DNA of 64,000 bases, taken from positions 2,554,055 to 2,618,054 of the forward strand of contig NZ_VDZU01000001.1 of assembly GCF_007673525.1 (NCBI RefSeq), read 5' to 3'. Shown here piece after piece: positions 43,943 through 54,430 of this stretch. The notes under the pieces were generated by a model. The model was not told the origin of the DNA, searched no databases, and worked only from the letters and a program-made list of their open reading frames with translations. The translations under genes and the position numbers were made by a program. Origin of the DNA: Fictibacillus phosphorivorans (lineage in GTDB: Bacteria; Bacillota; Bacilli; Bacillales; Fictibacillaceae). Within the stretch, counting starts at the first letter, position 1. Every line of letters begins with the position of its first letter.

Positions 43943-45628
43943 TTATTGTTGCTTACCTTCGATGTAGATCCACTTGTAAGAAGTATCTGCACCGAATAAG
44001 TGGTTAACTAGACCTTTAACGTAAGGCTTACGAAGTCCTACGATACCTTGTTGGTAAAGTGGAGAGATCGCTTGGTCTTCGAAAAGAACTTTCTCAGCTT
44101 CAAGCATTGTTTCCCAACGTTTCTTCGTATCAGTTTCTTTCTTAGCTGAGTTGATTAACTCATCATACTTAGGATTTGAATAACCCATTTGGTTATGTGC
44201 ACCATCAGTAATGAACATGTCAAGGAAAGTCATTGGATCTTGGTAGTCAGGACCCCAGCCAGCATAAGAGAAGTCATACTCGCCTTTAGACTCTAGCTCA
44301 AGCTTTTGTTTGAACGGTTGTGCTTTAATAGAAACTTTTAATCCAGGTAGGTTCTTTTCTAATTGGTTCTTAATGTATTCACCAGTCTTTTTAGCGCCAT
44401 CAGAATCGTAGTTTAGAAGCTCAAGAGTAAGCTCTTTCTTACCGATTTCTTCAAGTCCTTTAGCCCAAAGCTTTTTCGCTTCTTCAGCATCGAACTTACC
44501 AAGGTCTCCGTTTGTTTTACGGAAATCTTCGTTCCCTTCAGGGCTGAACGTGAACTCACCAGGTACTAAGAAGTAAGCTGGAGTTGAACCGTTGTTAAGT
44601 AGTACGTCAACTAGTGATTGCTTATCGTAAGCCATATCAATAGCTTTACGGATATTAACGTTTTTAAGTTCTTCTTTCTTTTGGTTAATACGTAGGAAGT
44701 ATACAGCTGCATCCCCACGAGTAACTAGGTCTTCGTTATCTTTAAATTGATCAACGAACTCAGAGTTTAAGCCAACAGAGTCAACTTGACCTGTTTCGTA
44801 AAGGTTAACACCAGTAGCGATATCTTTAACGATTTTCACGTTAACTTCATCAAGCTTTACAGTGTCTTTGTCCCAATATTGATCGTTTTTCTTGAACTGC
44901 CATCCTTCGTTATGCTTCCACTCAGAAAGTACGAAAGGACCATTGTAGATCATTGTGTTAGCTTCAAGAGAATACTTGTCAGCTTGTTTCTTAACATATT
45001 CTTCTTTTTGCGGGTAGAACGTTGCAAATCCAGTTAGTCCTAAGAAATAAGGAGCTGGAGCTTCTAATGTTACTTCAAGAGTAGTGTCATCAACCGCTTT
45101 AACACCTAGCTCTTCAACTTTACCGTATAATGGGTCACCATCCGTTTGGATCGCGTTTGCGTTTTTAACAGGTCCCATGATGTAAGCATACTCAGAAAGA
45201 GTATCTGGGTGTAATGCTTTTTGCCAAGCGAAAACGAAATCTTTCGCCACTACTTGTGAACCGTCGCTCCATTTAGCATTTGGGTTTAATTTAAATGTGT
45301 AAACTGTGCCATCTTCGTTTACTTTGTGGCTTTCAGCTACACCTTCAGTCGGTTGGTTGTCTTTATCAAGACGATACAAACCTTCGAACACGTTGTTCAT
45401 TACTTCGAATGAAACTTGGTCAGTAGCTTGAGAAGAATCCATTGAAGGAATTTCAGATCCATCTACTAAGTTAAGTACTTGTGGCTCATTTGGCTTTTCA
45501 GTTGCATTGTCGCCTTCGCCGCCTTTAGAATCGCTTGCCTTGTCTTTGTCTCCACCACTACATGCAGCTAAGAACACGCTTAGTACAAGTACTAATGTAA
45601 GAAGCAAAGACCATTTTGACTTCTTCAT
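43943..45628 (-). CDS. oppA: Oligopeptide-binding lipoprotein OppA
   Basis: A 561-residue SBP family 5 lipoprotein. The signal peptide MKKSKWSLLLTLVLVLSVFL leads to lipobox LAAC with Cys23, then a Gly/Asp/Lys-rich linker. The domain shows YTFKLNPNAKWSDGSQVVAKDF and AGWGPDYQDPMTFLDMF, both typical of OppA. GGGGAGGTCGA precedes the ATG. First gene of oppABCDF; its product sits on the outer face of the membrane. Confidence 0.96.
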   Translation of the reverse strand: MKKSKWSLLLTLVLVLSVFLAACSGGDKDKASDSKGGEGDNATEKPNEPQVLNLVDGSEIPSMDSSQATDQVSFEVMNNVFEGLYRLDKDNQPTEGVAESHKVNEDGTVYTFKLNPNAKWSDGSQVVAKDFVFAWQKALHPDTLSEYAYIMGPVKNANAIQTDGDPLYGKVEELGVKAVDDTTLEVTLEAPAPYFLGLTGFATFYPQKEEYVKKQADKYSLEANTMIYNGPFVLSEWKHNEGWQFKKNDQYWDKDTVKLDEVNVKIVKDIATGVNLYETGQVDSVGLNSEFVDQFKDNEDLVTRGDAAVYFLRINQKKEELKNVNIRKAIDMAYDKQSLVDVLLNNGSTPAYFLVPGEFTFSPEGNEDFRKTNGDLGKFDAEEAKKLWAKGLEEIGKKELTLELLNYDSDGAKKTGEYIKNQLEKNLPGLKVSIKAQPFKQKLELESKGEYDFSYAGWGPDYQDPMTFLDMFITDGAHNQMGYSNPKYDELINSAKKETDTKKRWETMLEAEKVLFEDQAISPLYQQGIVGLRKPYVKGLVNHLFGADTSYKWIYIEGKQQ

Positions 45629-45712
45629 GAGTCGACCTCCCCTTTTTATCCTGTTAAATTGTTAGCAGATAAAAGCATCAAGAATTATCAGACATTTTCA
45701 TCTACAAGTTCG

Positions 45713-45740
45713 ATTATACAAGTTTTCAAACAATTGTGCA
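45713..45740 (-). promoter_or_regulatory. Candidate opp promoter
   Basis: Read on the minus strand: TGCACA, 16-base spacer, perfect TATAAT, about 85 bases upstream of oppA. The rest of the 430-base gap up to 46060 is AT-rich and shows no other feature I can support. Confidence 0.45.
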
Positions 45741-46059
45741 TTTATTTTTTTTAAGAGTTTTACAAAAAGCCCATTATATTTACTTTTCATTAACAAAAAA
45801 TAGGTATATTTACCTATTACTGAACAGGGTTTATTTTCTGATAATTCTACAAATTTTACCAAAAATATGTGTAAACTAGCATGAATATTACATTCTCGAT
45901 TTTTTGTGAGGATAGAACATGCTTCACTTTGTAAGATAATTCGTCATTTTTATATTTCATTTGTTACAATGGGGATAAAGTCTGACGGTATAATTCAAAA
46001 AATATGGTACATTTCTTAATGTTTATGGTGTAATTTTTACTAGATGGAGGCTTCTACAG

Positions 46060-46431
46060 ATGAACATACTTTTTAAGAGAATCCTGATCATATCAGCGTT
46101 CCCTATCGTGATAGCATTTGGCGTTAGTTTGATATCTTCCGGACCTTTTACCCTTGAAAAATACGTAAATACTTTATTTTATTTTTCATTGTCGATTGCT
46201 CTCATTGGCATCGCTCTATATGTAGCCAAAGGTGGATTCTTTGATTTTATTACGTACAGCTTTAAAAAAGTGGCTCGAACTTTATCCAGACATCCAGAGA
46301 TCGATGATGTTGTTTCATTTAAGACTAACTTTCAAGTATCAGAGCGAATTAATGTCTCTTATATGAAGTCGTTTTTATACAGCGGCCTACTTTTAACTTT
46401 TATAACAATTGCCGTTGCATATCTTCTATAA
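46060..46431 (+). CDS. DUF3899-like membrane protein
   Basis: A 123-residue protein with three hydrophobic segments (about 7-27, 40-62 and 103-122) and a cytoplasmic stretch KKVARTLSRHPEIDDVV between the second and third. I associate it with DUF3899 proteins found near trpS in Bacillaceae, from memory. ATG at 46060 follows ATGGAGGCT. The trpS leader promoter lies in its last codons. Function unknown. Confidence 0.7.
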   Translation: MNILFKRILIISAFPIVIAFGVSLISSGPFTLEKYVNTLFYFSLSIALIGIALYVAKGGFFDFITYSFKKVARTLSRHPEIDDVVSFKTNFQVSERINVSYMKSFLYSGLLLTFITIAVAYLL

Positions 46432-46443
46432 TTTGTGTATACT
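46415..46443 (+). promoter_or_regulatory. Sigma-A promoter of the trpS leader
   Basis: TTGCAT at 46415, 17-base spacer, TATACT at 46438, partly inside the 3' end of the DUF3899-like gene and just before the T-box leader. Confidence 0.65.
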
Positions 46444-46449
46444 ACAAAA

Positions 46450-46736
46450 AATAAATGTTATATGCGATGAGAAAGAAGAGTACATGATGTGAAGCTCTCA
46501 GAGAGCCTGTGGTTGGTGAGAACAGGCAGTGAATCATGATGGAATGGGCTTTTGAGCATTCTGACCGAACCTTTATAGTAGGCTCAGGCGTGTAGATGTC
46601 CGCACGATATAATGGACAGCGTATCGGAACTTTTCCTGTACGTGTTAAAGTGATTTTCGGTATGTATGAAAATTATAAGGGTGGCACCGCGGTCCATTCG
46701 TCCCTTGCATAAGGCGACGAGTGGGCCTTTTTATAT
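46450..46736 (+). ncRNA. Trp-type T-box leader with terminator
   Basis: An untranslated leader of about 290 bases ends in the conserved T-box AAGGGTGGCACCGCG (46678-46692), followed by a terminator with arms around GTCCATTCGTC and GACGAGTGGGC and a T-run. Stem I region includes GGTTGGTGAGAACAGGC and a likely TGG specifier in GGAATGGGC (46544-46546). Uncharged tRNA-Trp should bind, form the antiterminator and let trpS be transcribed. Confidence 0.92.
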
Positions 46737-46764
46737 TGATTTTTAAAAAACAAAGGAGAGATGA

Positions 46765-47757
<993 letters not shown>

Positions 47758-47776
47758 TAAAAAAGCAGTAAAATCA

Positions 47777-47818
47777 AAAAACCAGCAGAAGTGGTCATTC
47801 GATCACCTGCTGGTTTTA
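47777..47818. terminator. Bidirectional terminator
   Basis: Stem AAACCAGCAG / CTGCTGGTTT with a partly paired loop between convergent trpS and yjbA. Confidence 0.88.
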
Positions 47819-47848
47819 CTTTTTTCTAAAACTATTTGATTTCGTTCC

Positions 47849-48595
47849 TTAGTTCACTTGTGTACCGTTCTCAAGCTCCCAGATCTTTTCGAAATATGGT
47901 TGTCCTTTCACTAATCGCTCACACATATCCATATGTTGTTTGGACCAACCGCTTTTCAACTCACAGTATAACGCATCCCAAGCTTCGTCAAAATCCATCC
48001 TTTGAATTCTTCCGTATTGCTCTGGCATCCACTCTGTACACCAATACCTCATCTCAGCAACATTTTTTGTCGAGTGAAGCTGATCTAAAGCCATGAATAA
48101 AAGTTGTTTCAGTTGTCGCTCTTTGCGAGTTAACCCTCGCATGCTGTCTGGATTCGGAGAAAGAATGTGATATTCCTTACTTAATTGCTTCTCACTGAAC
48201 GTATAGACTTTTGTCTCGGTCTGCTCTGCCATCTCAAATACTAGCTGTTCTTGTCTTGGTATGAGTCTGCTCTTGCGGATTGGTATTCTATAACCCATCG
48301 TATCTATGATGAGTGATTTTTTTTCATCTGTAATGATAAAGCAATGTTCTAGCTGCACCCGTTGGTTGTTCTTTCTAACGTAAGCTTTTTGGTGTACCTC
48401 TTCAAGCAGGGAATCCGGCAGATCATTCAGATCATTCTCGATGTAATGAAAGAGTGTGGATTCTATTTTAATAATTGGTACTTGATCCAATAATTCAATA
48501 TAGTCGTCTTTTCTCCATTCATGAAACTCACAAACGTTATAGCCGTTCTCTTCTCCTTCGAACCAGTTGACCCAAACATCACGTAAATATAACAT
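47849..48595 (-). CDS. yjbA: YjbA family protein (UPF0736/DUF3603)
   Basis: A 248-residue protein, the same length as B. subtilis YjbA and in the same place beside trpS. It starts [20 protein letters not shown] and contains [17 protein letters not shown] and [16 protein letters not shown]. It is cytoplasmic by appearance with no known catalytic motif. Function unknown. Confidence 0.9.
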   Translation of the reverse strand: MLYLRDVWVNWFEGEENGYNVCEFHEWRKDDYIELLDQVPIIKIESTLFHYIENDLNDLPDSLLEEVHQKAYVRKNNQRVQLEHCFIITDEKKSLIIDTMGYRIPIRKSRLIPRQEQLVFEMAEQTETKVYTFSEKQLSKEYHILSPNPDSMRGLTRKERQLKQLLFMALDQLHSTKNVAEMRYWCTEWMPEQYGRIQRMDFDEAWDALYCELKSGWSKQHMDMCERLVKGQPYFEKIWELENGTQVN

Positions 48596-48690
48596 CTGTA
48601 CCCCTCACTTCTTTGCCGATTTGTATTTAAAATCAGTATAGTCAGAGGTTGTCCTTTTTATTCTAAATAAAGGTAATTAACTCGAAGTAT

Positions 48691-48723
48691 GCAAAACCCC
48701 GCTTTCATAAGAAAACGGGGTTT
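48691..48723 (-). terminator. Terminator after fabF
   Basis: Stem AAACCCCG / CGGGGTTT with flanking runs. Confidence 0.85.
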
Positions 48724-48732
48724 GATCATATA

Positions 48733-49971
48733 TTATTCTTCGATTTTTTTGAACACTAATGATGCATTATGTCCACCGAAACCTAGTGAGTTACTAAGAA
48801 CAGCTTTCACTTCTGCCTGTCTAGCTGTATTCGGAACATAATCAAGATCGCACTCTTCATCCGGTGTTTCATAGTTAATCGTTGGAGGAAGAATACTCTC
48901 TTGAATCGCTTTTACAGAAAAGATTGCTTCGATCCCACCAGCAGCACCTAATAAGTGACCTGTCATTGATTTTGTAGAGCTGACCGGAATCTTATAAGCA
49001 TGCTCGTTAAAAACAGCTTTAATAGCAGCTGTTTCAAACTTATCGTTGTAATCCGTACTAGTTCCATGCGCGTTAATGTAAGAGATTTCTTCTGGAGCAA
49101 GACCGCTATCTTCAACTGCTTGTCTCATCGCACGTGCTCCGCCTTCTCCGCCTGGAGCAGGCTGAGTGATGTGATAAGCATCACCTGTTGCTCCGTAACC
49201 TACAATCTCTGCGTAAATCTTAGCTCCACGTTTTTTCGCAAATTCATATTCTTCTAGAACTAGAATTCCAGCTCCTTCACCGATAATAAAGCCTGTTCTG
49301 TCCTTATCAAACGGACGGCTAGCTGTTTTTGGATCTGGATTCGTTGAAAGTGCTCCTGCTTGGCAGAACCCTGCTAATGCCATGTCTGTGATCGGTGCTT
49401 CTGTACCACCTGTAACCATTACATCTGCATCTCCGCGCTGAATCACTTTGAATGCATCTCCGATTGAGTTTGCACCAGATGCACAAGCCGTTACGGTGCA
49501 TGAGTTCATACCTTTCGCACCGATGGTAATTGAAACTTGACCAGATGCCATATCTGGAATCATCATCGGAACGAAGAATGGGCTAACACGTCTTACACCT
49601 TTTGCTTCAAAAATACGGAATTGTTCTTCATGAGTGTCCATTCCACCAATTCCAGAACCAATCCATACCCCTACGCGAGGCGCAATTTCTTCCGTGATAT
49701 CTAGGTTTGCATCTTTAACAGCCATAATGGATGCTGCAACCGCAAACTGGGTGAAACGATCCATACGGCGTGCTTCTCTTTTATCCATAAAATCTTCCGG
49801 ATTAAATTCTGTTGCTTCTGCAGCAACTTTAACCGGAAATTTCTCTTTATCTCTTCTTGTAAGTGGACCTACACCACTTTGACCTTCAACAATCTTTTTC
49901 CATGTTTCTTCTACACTGTTTCCAAGAGGAGTTACGGCTCCTAGACCAGTTACGACTACTCTTTTTTTCAT
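48733..49971 (-). CDS. fabF: Beta-ketoacyl-ACP synthase II FabF
   Basis: Elongates acyl-ACP with malonyl-ACP. The 412-residue thiolase-fold enzyme has Cys163 in TACASGANS, and the two catalytic His in [11 protein letters not shown] and [10 protein letters not shown]. It lies 45 bases downstream of fabH, and the pair is under one FapR operator. Confidence 0.97.
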   Translation of the reverse strand: MKKRVVVTGLGAVTPLGNSVEETWKKIVEGQSGVGPLTRRDKEKFPVKVAAEATEFNPEDFMDKREARRMDRFTQFAVAASIMAVKDANLDITEEIAPRVGVWIGSGIGGMDTHEEQFRIFEAKGVRRVSPFFVPMMIPDMASGQVSITIGAKGMNSCTVTACASGANSIGDAFKVIQRGDADVMVTGGTEAPITDMALAGFCQAGALSTNPDPKTASRPFDKDRTGFIIGEGAGILVLEEYEFAKKRGAKIYAEIVGYGATGDAYHITQPAPGGEGGARAMRQAVEDSGLAPEEISYINAHGTSTDYNDKFETAAIKAVFNEHAYKIPVSSTKSMTGHLLGAAGGIEAIFSVKAIQESILPPTINYETPDEECDLDYVPNTARQAEVKAVLSNSLGFGGHNASLVFKKIEE

Positions 49972-50016
49972 TGTAAAACCAACTCTCCTTTGTACACATT
50001 TGCGGTCATTTGATGA

Positions 50017-50949
50017 TTATCTTCCCCAACGAAGTGCTACAGCACCCCAGGTTAAGCCTCCACCAAAGCCAACAAGTACGATTGTATGATCTTCTTTTAT
50101 TCTACCATCTTTTAGTGCTTCTTTTAATGCCATCGGTATGGAAGCTGATGACGTATTACCAAATTTGTCGATCGTCATGACCATTTTTTCTTTAGGAAGC
50201 TCTAAACGCTCTCGTGAAGCTTCCATGATTCTTATATTGGCTTGATGTGGAATTAAGAAATCAACGTCTTCTTTCGTCAAACCTGCTTTATGAACGACAT
50301 TTAATGAAGTCTCACCCATCTGACGAACAGCAAACTTAAAAACTTCTCTGCCGTTCATATGGATAAATTCATTTTGATATAGATGTTTTGCTCCTGTTCC
50401 ATCTGACCCAAGCTCAAACGAAAGGATGCCTCTACCTTCACTAACATTAGAAAGTACAGCCGCTCCAGCTCCGTCTCCAAATAATACTGCTGTATTACGA
50501 TCTTTCCAGTCCGTTATTTTAGATAGCTTTTCAGCACCAACTACTAGAACATTTTTATACGTTCCTGTTTCAATGAACTGCTTTCCTACGACCAAACCGT
50601 AAATAAAACCTGCACAGGCAGCACTTACGTCCATCCCTACTGCGTTCTTTGCACCTAAGGATTCTTGTAATTGGCATGCTACTGAAGGAAATGGGTTGTC
50701 TGGTGTAACCGTCGCTACCACGATAAGATCAATATCTTCTGCAGAGATGCCCGCATCTTTTATCGCTTCTTCCGCTGCATATCTAGCCATATGAGACGTT
50801 TTTACCGATTCTTCTGCAATTCTACGTTCTACGATTCCTGTTCGAGTTCGAATCCACTCGTCACTTGTATCAACCATTTTTTCTAGGTCGGAGTTCGCTA
50901 GAATTTTTTCAGGGATATAGCTTCCCATCCCTATGATTCCTGCATTCAT
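50017..50949 (-). CDS. fabH: Beta-ketoacyl-ACP synthase III FabH
   Basis: Starts fatty acid synthesis by condensing acyl-CoA with malonyl-ACP. The 310-residue protein has Cys112 in VSAACAGF, His in PHQANIRI and Asn in FGNTSSAS. The ATG at 50949 follows AAAGGGGTAATG and gives the standard length; 39 extra upstream codons are leader. First gene of fabHF. Confidence 0.97.
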   Translation of the reverse strand: MNAGIIGMGSYIPEKILANSDLEKMVDTSDEWIRTRTGIVERRIAEESVKTSHMARYAAEEAIKDAGISAEDIDLIVVATVTPDNPFPSVACQLQESLGAKNAVGMDVSAACAGFIYGLVVGKQFIETGTYKNVLVVGAEKLSKITDWKDRNTAVLFGDGAGAAVLSNVSEGRGILSFELGSDGTGAKHLYQNEFIHMNGREVFKFAVRQMGETSLNVVHKAGLTKEDVDFLIPHQANIRIMEASRERLELPKEKMVMTIDKFGNTSSASIPMALKEALKDGRIKEDHTIVLVGFGGGLTWGAVALRWGR

Positions 50950-51068
50950 AACATTACCCCTTTGGTTTCGTTTTTGTTTAAATAAAGGTTTCTTACTCGT
51001 TCCCGCTGAGATGAGTAATATGAAATAACGATTTACTAAATAAATGAAAAACTGATTTATAATCAAAT

Positions 51069-51087
51069 ATTATGACCTGGTACTAAT
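51069..51087 (-). promoter_or_regulatory. FapR operator upstream of fabHF
   Basis: ATTATGACCTGGTACTAAT is a near match to the FapR consensus. It overlaps the end of the -10 hexamer of the adjoining promoter, in a position suited to repression. Confidence 0.85.
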
Positions 51088-51114
51088 TTTATGATATCTC
51101 TTATATTTTGTCTA
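51086..51114 (-). promoter_or_regulatory. Sigma-A promoter of fabHF
   Basis: On the minus strand: TAGACA, 17-base spacer, TAAAAT, directly abutting the FapR site. Confidence 0.65.
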
Positions 51115-51212
51115 GTTAAAGTTCTTTTCTTTCACCAATATAAGCCGTAGGGCATATCCTGTATGGAAGAAAAGTGTAAGTTTAGTGAAATTGATATTAG
51201 GAGTGGTTCAAT

Positions 51213-51515
51213 ATGCATAATCCCCAAGCTAGACAGCAACCGATGTATCCTCCGCAGTTTCCTGGACGTTTTCCAATGGGCCAACAAAACCAGCAGCATA
51301 TGCAGCAAGGTTTTCCACCACCACAACATTTCGGTGGCCCTGGTTTCAGAGGTATGCCGGCACCGTTTCATCAACCGATGCCTCGACCATTTCTACATTC
51401 TTTTCGAACGCAGGAAGGCTCTTTAGATTACAATAAAATTTTTTCTGTTATCGACCAATCGGTAAAAGTCGCACAACAGATCTCACCTATCTTTTCTGCG
51501 TTTAAGAAGAAGTAA
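51213..51515 (+). CDS. YppG-like Pro/Gln/Phe-rich spore protein
   Basis: A 100-residue protein. Residues 1-65 are low complexity, rich in Gln, Pro, Phe and Gly (PMYPPQFPGRFPMGQQN); the last 33 residues form an ordered segment GSLDYNKIFSVIDQSVKVAQ then ISPIFSAFKKK. The layout resembles YppG-type proteins, a spore coat family: disordered PQ-rich head and a short helical end. Ribosome site AGGAGTGG. Convergent with comZ. Confidence 0.75.
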   Translation: MHNPQARQQPMYPPQFPGRFPMGQQNQQHMQQGFPPPQHFGGPGFRGMPAPFHQPMPRPFLHSFRTQEGSLDYNKIFSVIDQSVKVAQQISPIFSAFKKK

Positions 51516-51546
51516 AAAAAGCCAACCCGAGCTGGTTGGCTTTTCT
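51515..51546. terminator. Bidirectional terminator
   Basis: Stem AAAAGCCAACC / GGTTGGCTTTT between the YppG-like gene and comZ. Confidence 0.88.
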
Positions 51547-51556
51547 TTGTTTATTT

Positions 51557-51733
51557 TTATTTTTCTTCTTTTCCAAGTTCGTAAGCATCATTCATCACGT
51601 TCATTAAGAGCTGAAGCATCGGCTGAACATCTTCCATCCCAAGCTCAATTCCTTTCTTCTCTAAAAAAGCTTGCGCTTCAGGCAGATGTGACATAGCGAT
51701 CTGCATAAATTTCATGTTGCGTTCTGTATCCAT
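51557..51733 (-). CDS. comZ: Competence regulator ComZ
   Basis: A 58-residue protein, recognised by FMQIAMSHLPEAQAFLEKKG, then IELGMEDVQPMLQLLMNVM and the AYELGKEEK end, lining up with B. subtilis ComZ (63 residues). ComZ negatively affects comG expression. ATG at 51733 follows AAGGAGGATT. In B. subtilis comZ follows med and precedes fabH; here med is absent and the YppG-like gene lies between comZ and fabH. Confidence 0.88.
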   Translation of the reverse strand: MDTERNMKFMQIAMSHLPEAQAFLEKKGIELGMEDVQPMLQLLMNVMNDAYELGKEEK

Positions 51734-52017
51734 CTTTTTAATCCTCCTTCACTATATGTACAGAGTTATTAACCCTTACCTATTATAAAGAAAAATGTGC
51801 GACGGATAAACGTTTTAAGATTAATTTTCGATCTAACTAATGAAGTTTCAACTATACTTGCTAAGGTATTCATATAAATTTTTTGAGAAATCCGAGCGTT
51901 ATATTGACGAATTTTTACGATAATTCACCGAGTTTTCCTCACTTATCGACGAGTCGACATACAACGTCAAAGGTAATCATACCTATACCTTCATGCTAGT
52001 ATACTGCAATTCAAGCA
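51734..52017. other. Intergenic stretch upstream of comZ
   Basis: About 285 bases without a reading frame. It holds spaced near-copies of TTGACGA / TATCGACGA (around 51912-51954) that look like a small dispersed repeat, but too short to classify. Confidence 0.4.
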
Positions 52018-52047
52018 AAAAATGACCCTGGAAACTACCAGGATCAC
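52018..52047 (-). terminator. Terminator after epimerase gene
   Basis: Stem TGACCCTGG / CCAGGATCA with a minus-strand run of six T. Confidence 0.75.
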
Positions 52048-52056
52048 CTTCACTTG

Positions 52057-52968
52057 TTAAATCTCTTTAGAATTGGGCTTTGATTTTTTATTCCTATTCC
52101 TAAAATGCATAATCTGTTTCATAATACCCTCTTTTATTTTCGTTTTAGCACGAAACCCGAGTTCATTTTCCGCTTTCTCACCTTTTATCCGCATCTTTCT
52201 TTTTTCTTTGAATGTTAATTGATCGGCTTTTAATTCTGTTAATCCTTCAAGCCATTGGTTCTGATTGCCACTTGATATGTTGTAGATTTCATTTTTTGCA
52301 TCTGATTTACCCGCCAAGAATAATGCTTCAGCGGCGTCATCTACAAAGAGTACATCTTCTGTAACTGAATCTTTTGATATCGAATCGTTCCTTTTCTGAT
52401 CTTGATCTTCCGTCGATATTACCTGTTGATACGTATGGTGTTCAGGCTGTCCGGGTCCATATACAGTTGGCAATCTCATGATAACAAATGGAAAATCATG
52501 CTGTTCAGCAAGTTGTTTCACGATATTTTCTTCTGTTAGCTTAATTAGACCAAAAAGTGACTCGGGATTTTTTGGTGAGGTTTCCAAAACATCTCCTTGA
52601 CGTTTACCATACACATCATAGGATGATACATAGATCAACTTTGTTTCACTGTTGGCTAACGTTGCAACTTTTTTTAGAACAGAGACGTTCCGCTGTACTT
52701 CATCTTCTATATTAGCCCATGGTGCTGTTGGCTTGACTGAACAAGCGAGATGGAAAATCACATCGCAGTCATTTGTATGTGGTTCAAGATCCGTTTCGTT
52801 TATATCATAAGGAAGGTACTTAAATCCGGCATGGCGAGCAATGAAATCAATCCGGTCTGGAGATTCTGCCATATCTATGCCGACGACGTCCACTTCTTCA
52901 TCCAATAAACGGCTGCACAAATGGTAACCGATAAACCCTGCCGCTCCTGTTACAAATGCCTTTTTCAT
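52057..52968 (-). CDS. NAD-dependent epimerase/dehydratase family protein
   Basis: A 303-residue extended SDR: VTGAAGFIGYHL Rossmann motif, FHLACSVKPTAPW, YVSSYDVYG, and RLPTVYGPGQPEHHTY. The expected YxxxK catalytic pair is not present at its normal place: the aligned segment reads SLFGLIKLTEEN, with Phe in place of Tyr. That would weaken normal SDR chemistry. The C terminus is basic (HFRNRNKKSKPNSKEI). It is in the position of B. subtilis yjaV but I cannot confirm orthology. Confidence 0.82.
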   Translation of the reverse strand: MKKAFVTGAAGFIGYHLCSRLLDEEVDVVGIDMAESPDRIDFIARHAGFKYLPYDINETDLEPHTNDCDVIFHLACSVKPTAPWANIEDEVQRNVSVLKKVATLANSETKLIYVSSYDVYGKRQGDVLETSPKNPESLFGLIKLTEENIVKQLAEQHDFPFVIMRLPTVYGPGQPEHHTYQQVISTEDQDQKRNDSISKDSVTEDVLFVDDAAEALFLAGKSDAKNEIYNISSGNQNQWLEGLTELKADQLTFKEKRKMRIKGEKAENELGFRAKTKIKEGIMKQIMHFRNRNKKSKPNSKEI

Positions 52969-53046
52969 GTAAGAGCCTCCAGTCCATTTTTCTCCTCTTA
53001 CTATCCTATGGCCTTACCCAAAAGAATACGATACTTTTTTACACAC

Positions 53047-53081
53047 AAAAACCCCATTACAGAATTCACGTAATGAGGTTT
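53047..53081 (-). terminator. Terminator after hydrolase-like gene
   Basis: Stem AAACCTCATTAC / GTAATGGGGTTT on the minus strand followed by T-rich sequence. Confidence 0.75.
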
Positions 53082-53819
53082 CTACAACACTTTTTCATGG
53101 TTTTTAAAATATTCTTGAAAGGCCCTTGCCGGATTGAACGTAGCTTCAGGAACATGTATAGAAAGTGAAATAGGTGCTGCTAATTCTTGTCTTCTCTTCT
53201 CATAAGGTCTGCTGTGGTCTTTAAAATTAAATGCAACACCGCGTGCCGCATGCCATATTTGAACGGGTGTAGTAGCTGTAAGATGATTGGTTTGAGGTAG
53301 ATTATGAATTAGTAATTCTATATCTTCTTCTGTATCATAAGCTGTGATGATTTCACGAATCAGTCGTTTGAAAAATAATCGGTTCTGTCTTTCATGATTG
53401 AAATGGTGCTGCAAATCGATACATGGATTGATAAATAAGGCTGAGCGTATATTTTTTTGCATATCCTCCATGAGCTGGAGTGCAACAAGTGATCCCATAC
53501 CCTCTGCGATCAAATGAATATTCGGGTTTAAAATTTCATGCTTCATTACATAGTGGTAAAGTCGTTTTGCCAGAATGACTGCTTTCGGACTACCCCAATG
53601 TCTTCCGTATAGATTAGAATAAAATATGGTATATCCTTGATTTTTGAGGGATTGGATGAGGTTTGCACGTTCAGTGTTTTGTTTCCAAAGACTCGTATGC
53701 TCATCAACATAATGACTGCAATCACCGATGATCATCACGGCAAAACCATTCGGTTGCTTTGGTAGGTGTATGATATTCCATTGATTGTCTATTTGGAAAG
53801 TGCGTTTGTCGATACTCAC
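53082..53819 (-). CDS. Alpha/beta-hydrolase-fold protein, probably inactive
   Basis: A 245-residue protein with an alpha/beta-hydrolase pattern: strand PNGFAVMIIGDCSHYVDE, then IHLIAEGMGSLVALQLMED at the nucleophile elbow. Where the fold normally has G-x-S-x-G, this reads E-G-M-G, with Gly in place of the nucleophile Ser. SALFINPCID follows as the next strand. It may be a binding or chaperone-type pseudo-enzyme, in the place of B. subtilis yjaU. GAGGGGAG precedes the start. Confidence 0.75.
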   Translation of the reverse strand: MSIDKRTFQIDNQWNIIHLPKQPNGFAVMIIGDCSHYVDEHTSLWKQNTERANLIQSLKNQGYTIFYSNLYGRHWGSPKAVILAKRLYHYVMKHEILNPNIHLIAEGMGSLVALQLMEDMQKNIRSALFINPCIDLQHHFNHERQNRLFFKRLIREIITAYDTEEDIELLIHNLPQTNHLTATTPVQIWHAARGVAFNFKDHSRPYEKRRQELAAPISLSIHVPEATFNPARAFQEYFKNHEKVL

Positions 53820-53889
53820 ATTTCTCCCCTCGAATTCGCTTTTCTTAACTAATGTATGCAGGGGAAAAAAAATAGCTAAAGTTATCTGC

Positions 53890-54000
53890 CTAAGAATTTA
53901 GTTCTTTTTTCAGCTGTTCCAACGTTTGTTTTCCTTCAACCGTTAAATTCTTCTCTTCCTGTTCTTCCAACGCTTTCAATTCTTCCAATTTTTCTTTCAT
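53890..54000 (-). CDS. Tiny helical protein (36 aa)
   Basis: A 36-residue, all-charged, Glu/Lys/Leu-rich peptide (MKEKLEELKALEEQEEKNLT) predicted to be one helix. GGAGGGAT lies about ten bases before the ATG at 54000. It is upstream of the hydrolase-like gene on the same strand. Short length makes coding status uncertain, but the ribosome site supports it. Confidence 0.55.
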   Translation of the reverse strand: MKEKLEELKALEEQEEKNLTVEGKQTLEQLKKELNS

Positions 54001-54212
54001 ACTAAAAGATCCCTCCATGAAACCCGAATTAAGTATGTACCTTCTTCTTCGCAACCATCCCTTATCCTGTTAAGCTTGAACAATTTATGAAAATTTTTAA
54101 CATTTAGGGCTTATTAGACGATTATTTACATAAAGAATCTTTCCCTTTATCTCAACTTTTGTTACTATACAGAAGGGTAAAGAATTCGTTTACATAAAGA
54201 GGTGAATGTGGC

Positions 54213-54392
54213 ATGCGTTATATTTGGACGTTAATCTGGTCTTTATTATTAAGTAATATGATTTTTTATGTGCTCGTTTCAATGCAAGGCGGAACATTCG
54301 ATTTCGTTAAAGCTTGTATTTTCGGAGTAGTGTTTACAGTCATAATATCTATTCTTGGTGAGTTATTGCCAGCAAAAAGCGAAGAGATATAA
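54213..54392 (+). CDS. yjzD: YjzD-like membrane protein (DUF2929)
   Basis: A 59-residue protein, MRYIWTLIWSLLLSNMIFYV at the N terminus, with two transmembrane helices and an acidic LPAKSEEI tail. It lines up with B. subtilis YjzD (61 residues), a DUF2929 member, and it neighbours yjzC as in B. subtilis. AGAGGTGAAT precedes the ATG. Function unknown. Confidence 0.85.
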   Translation: MRYIWTLIWSLLLSNMIFYVLVSMQGGTFDFVKACIFGVVFTVIISILGELLPAKSEEI

Positions 54393-54395
54393 AAT

Positions 54396-54425
54396 AAAAA
54401 CCCGGTTTATATGCCGGGTTTTTAT
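54396..54425. terminator. Bidirectional terminator
   Basis: Stem AAAAACCCGG / CCGGGTTTTT between convergent yjzD and yjzC. Confidence 0.88.
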
Positions 54426-54430
54426 TTTTG

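Noticed and set aside
51109..51426. 87-residue and 80-residue frames overlapping the YppG-like gene
   Set aside because: Both are shadows; the 100-residue frame has the ribosome site and a family-like C terminus.
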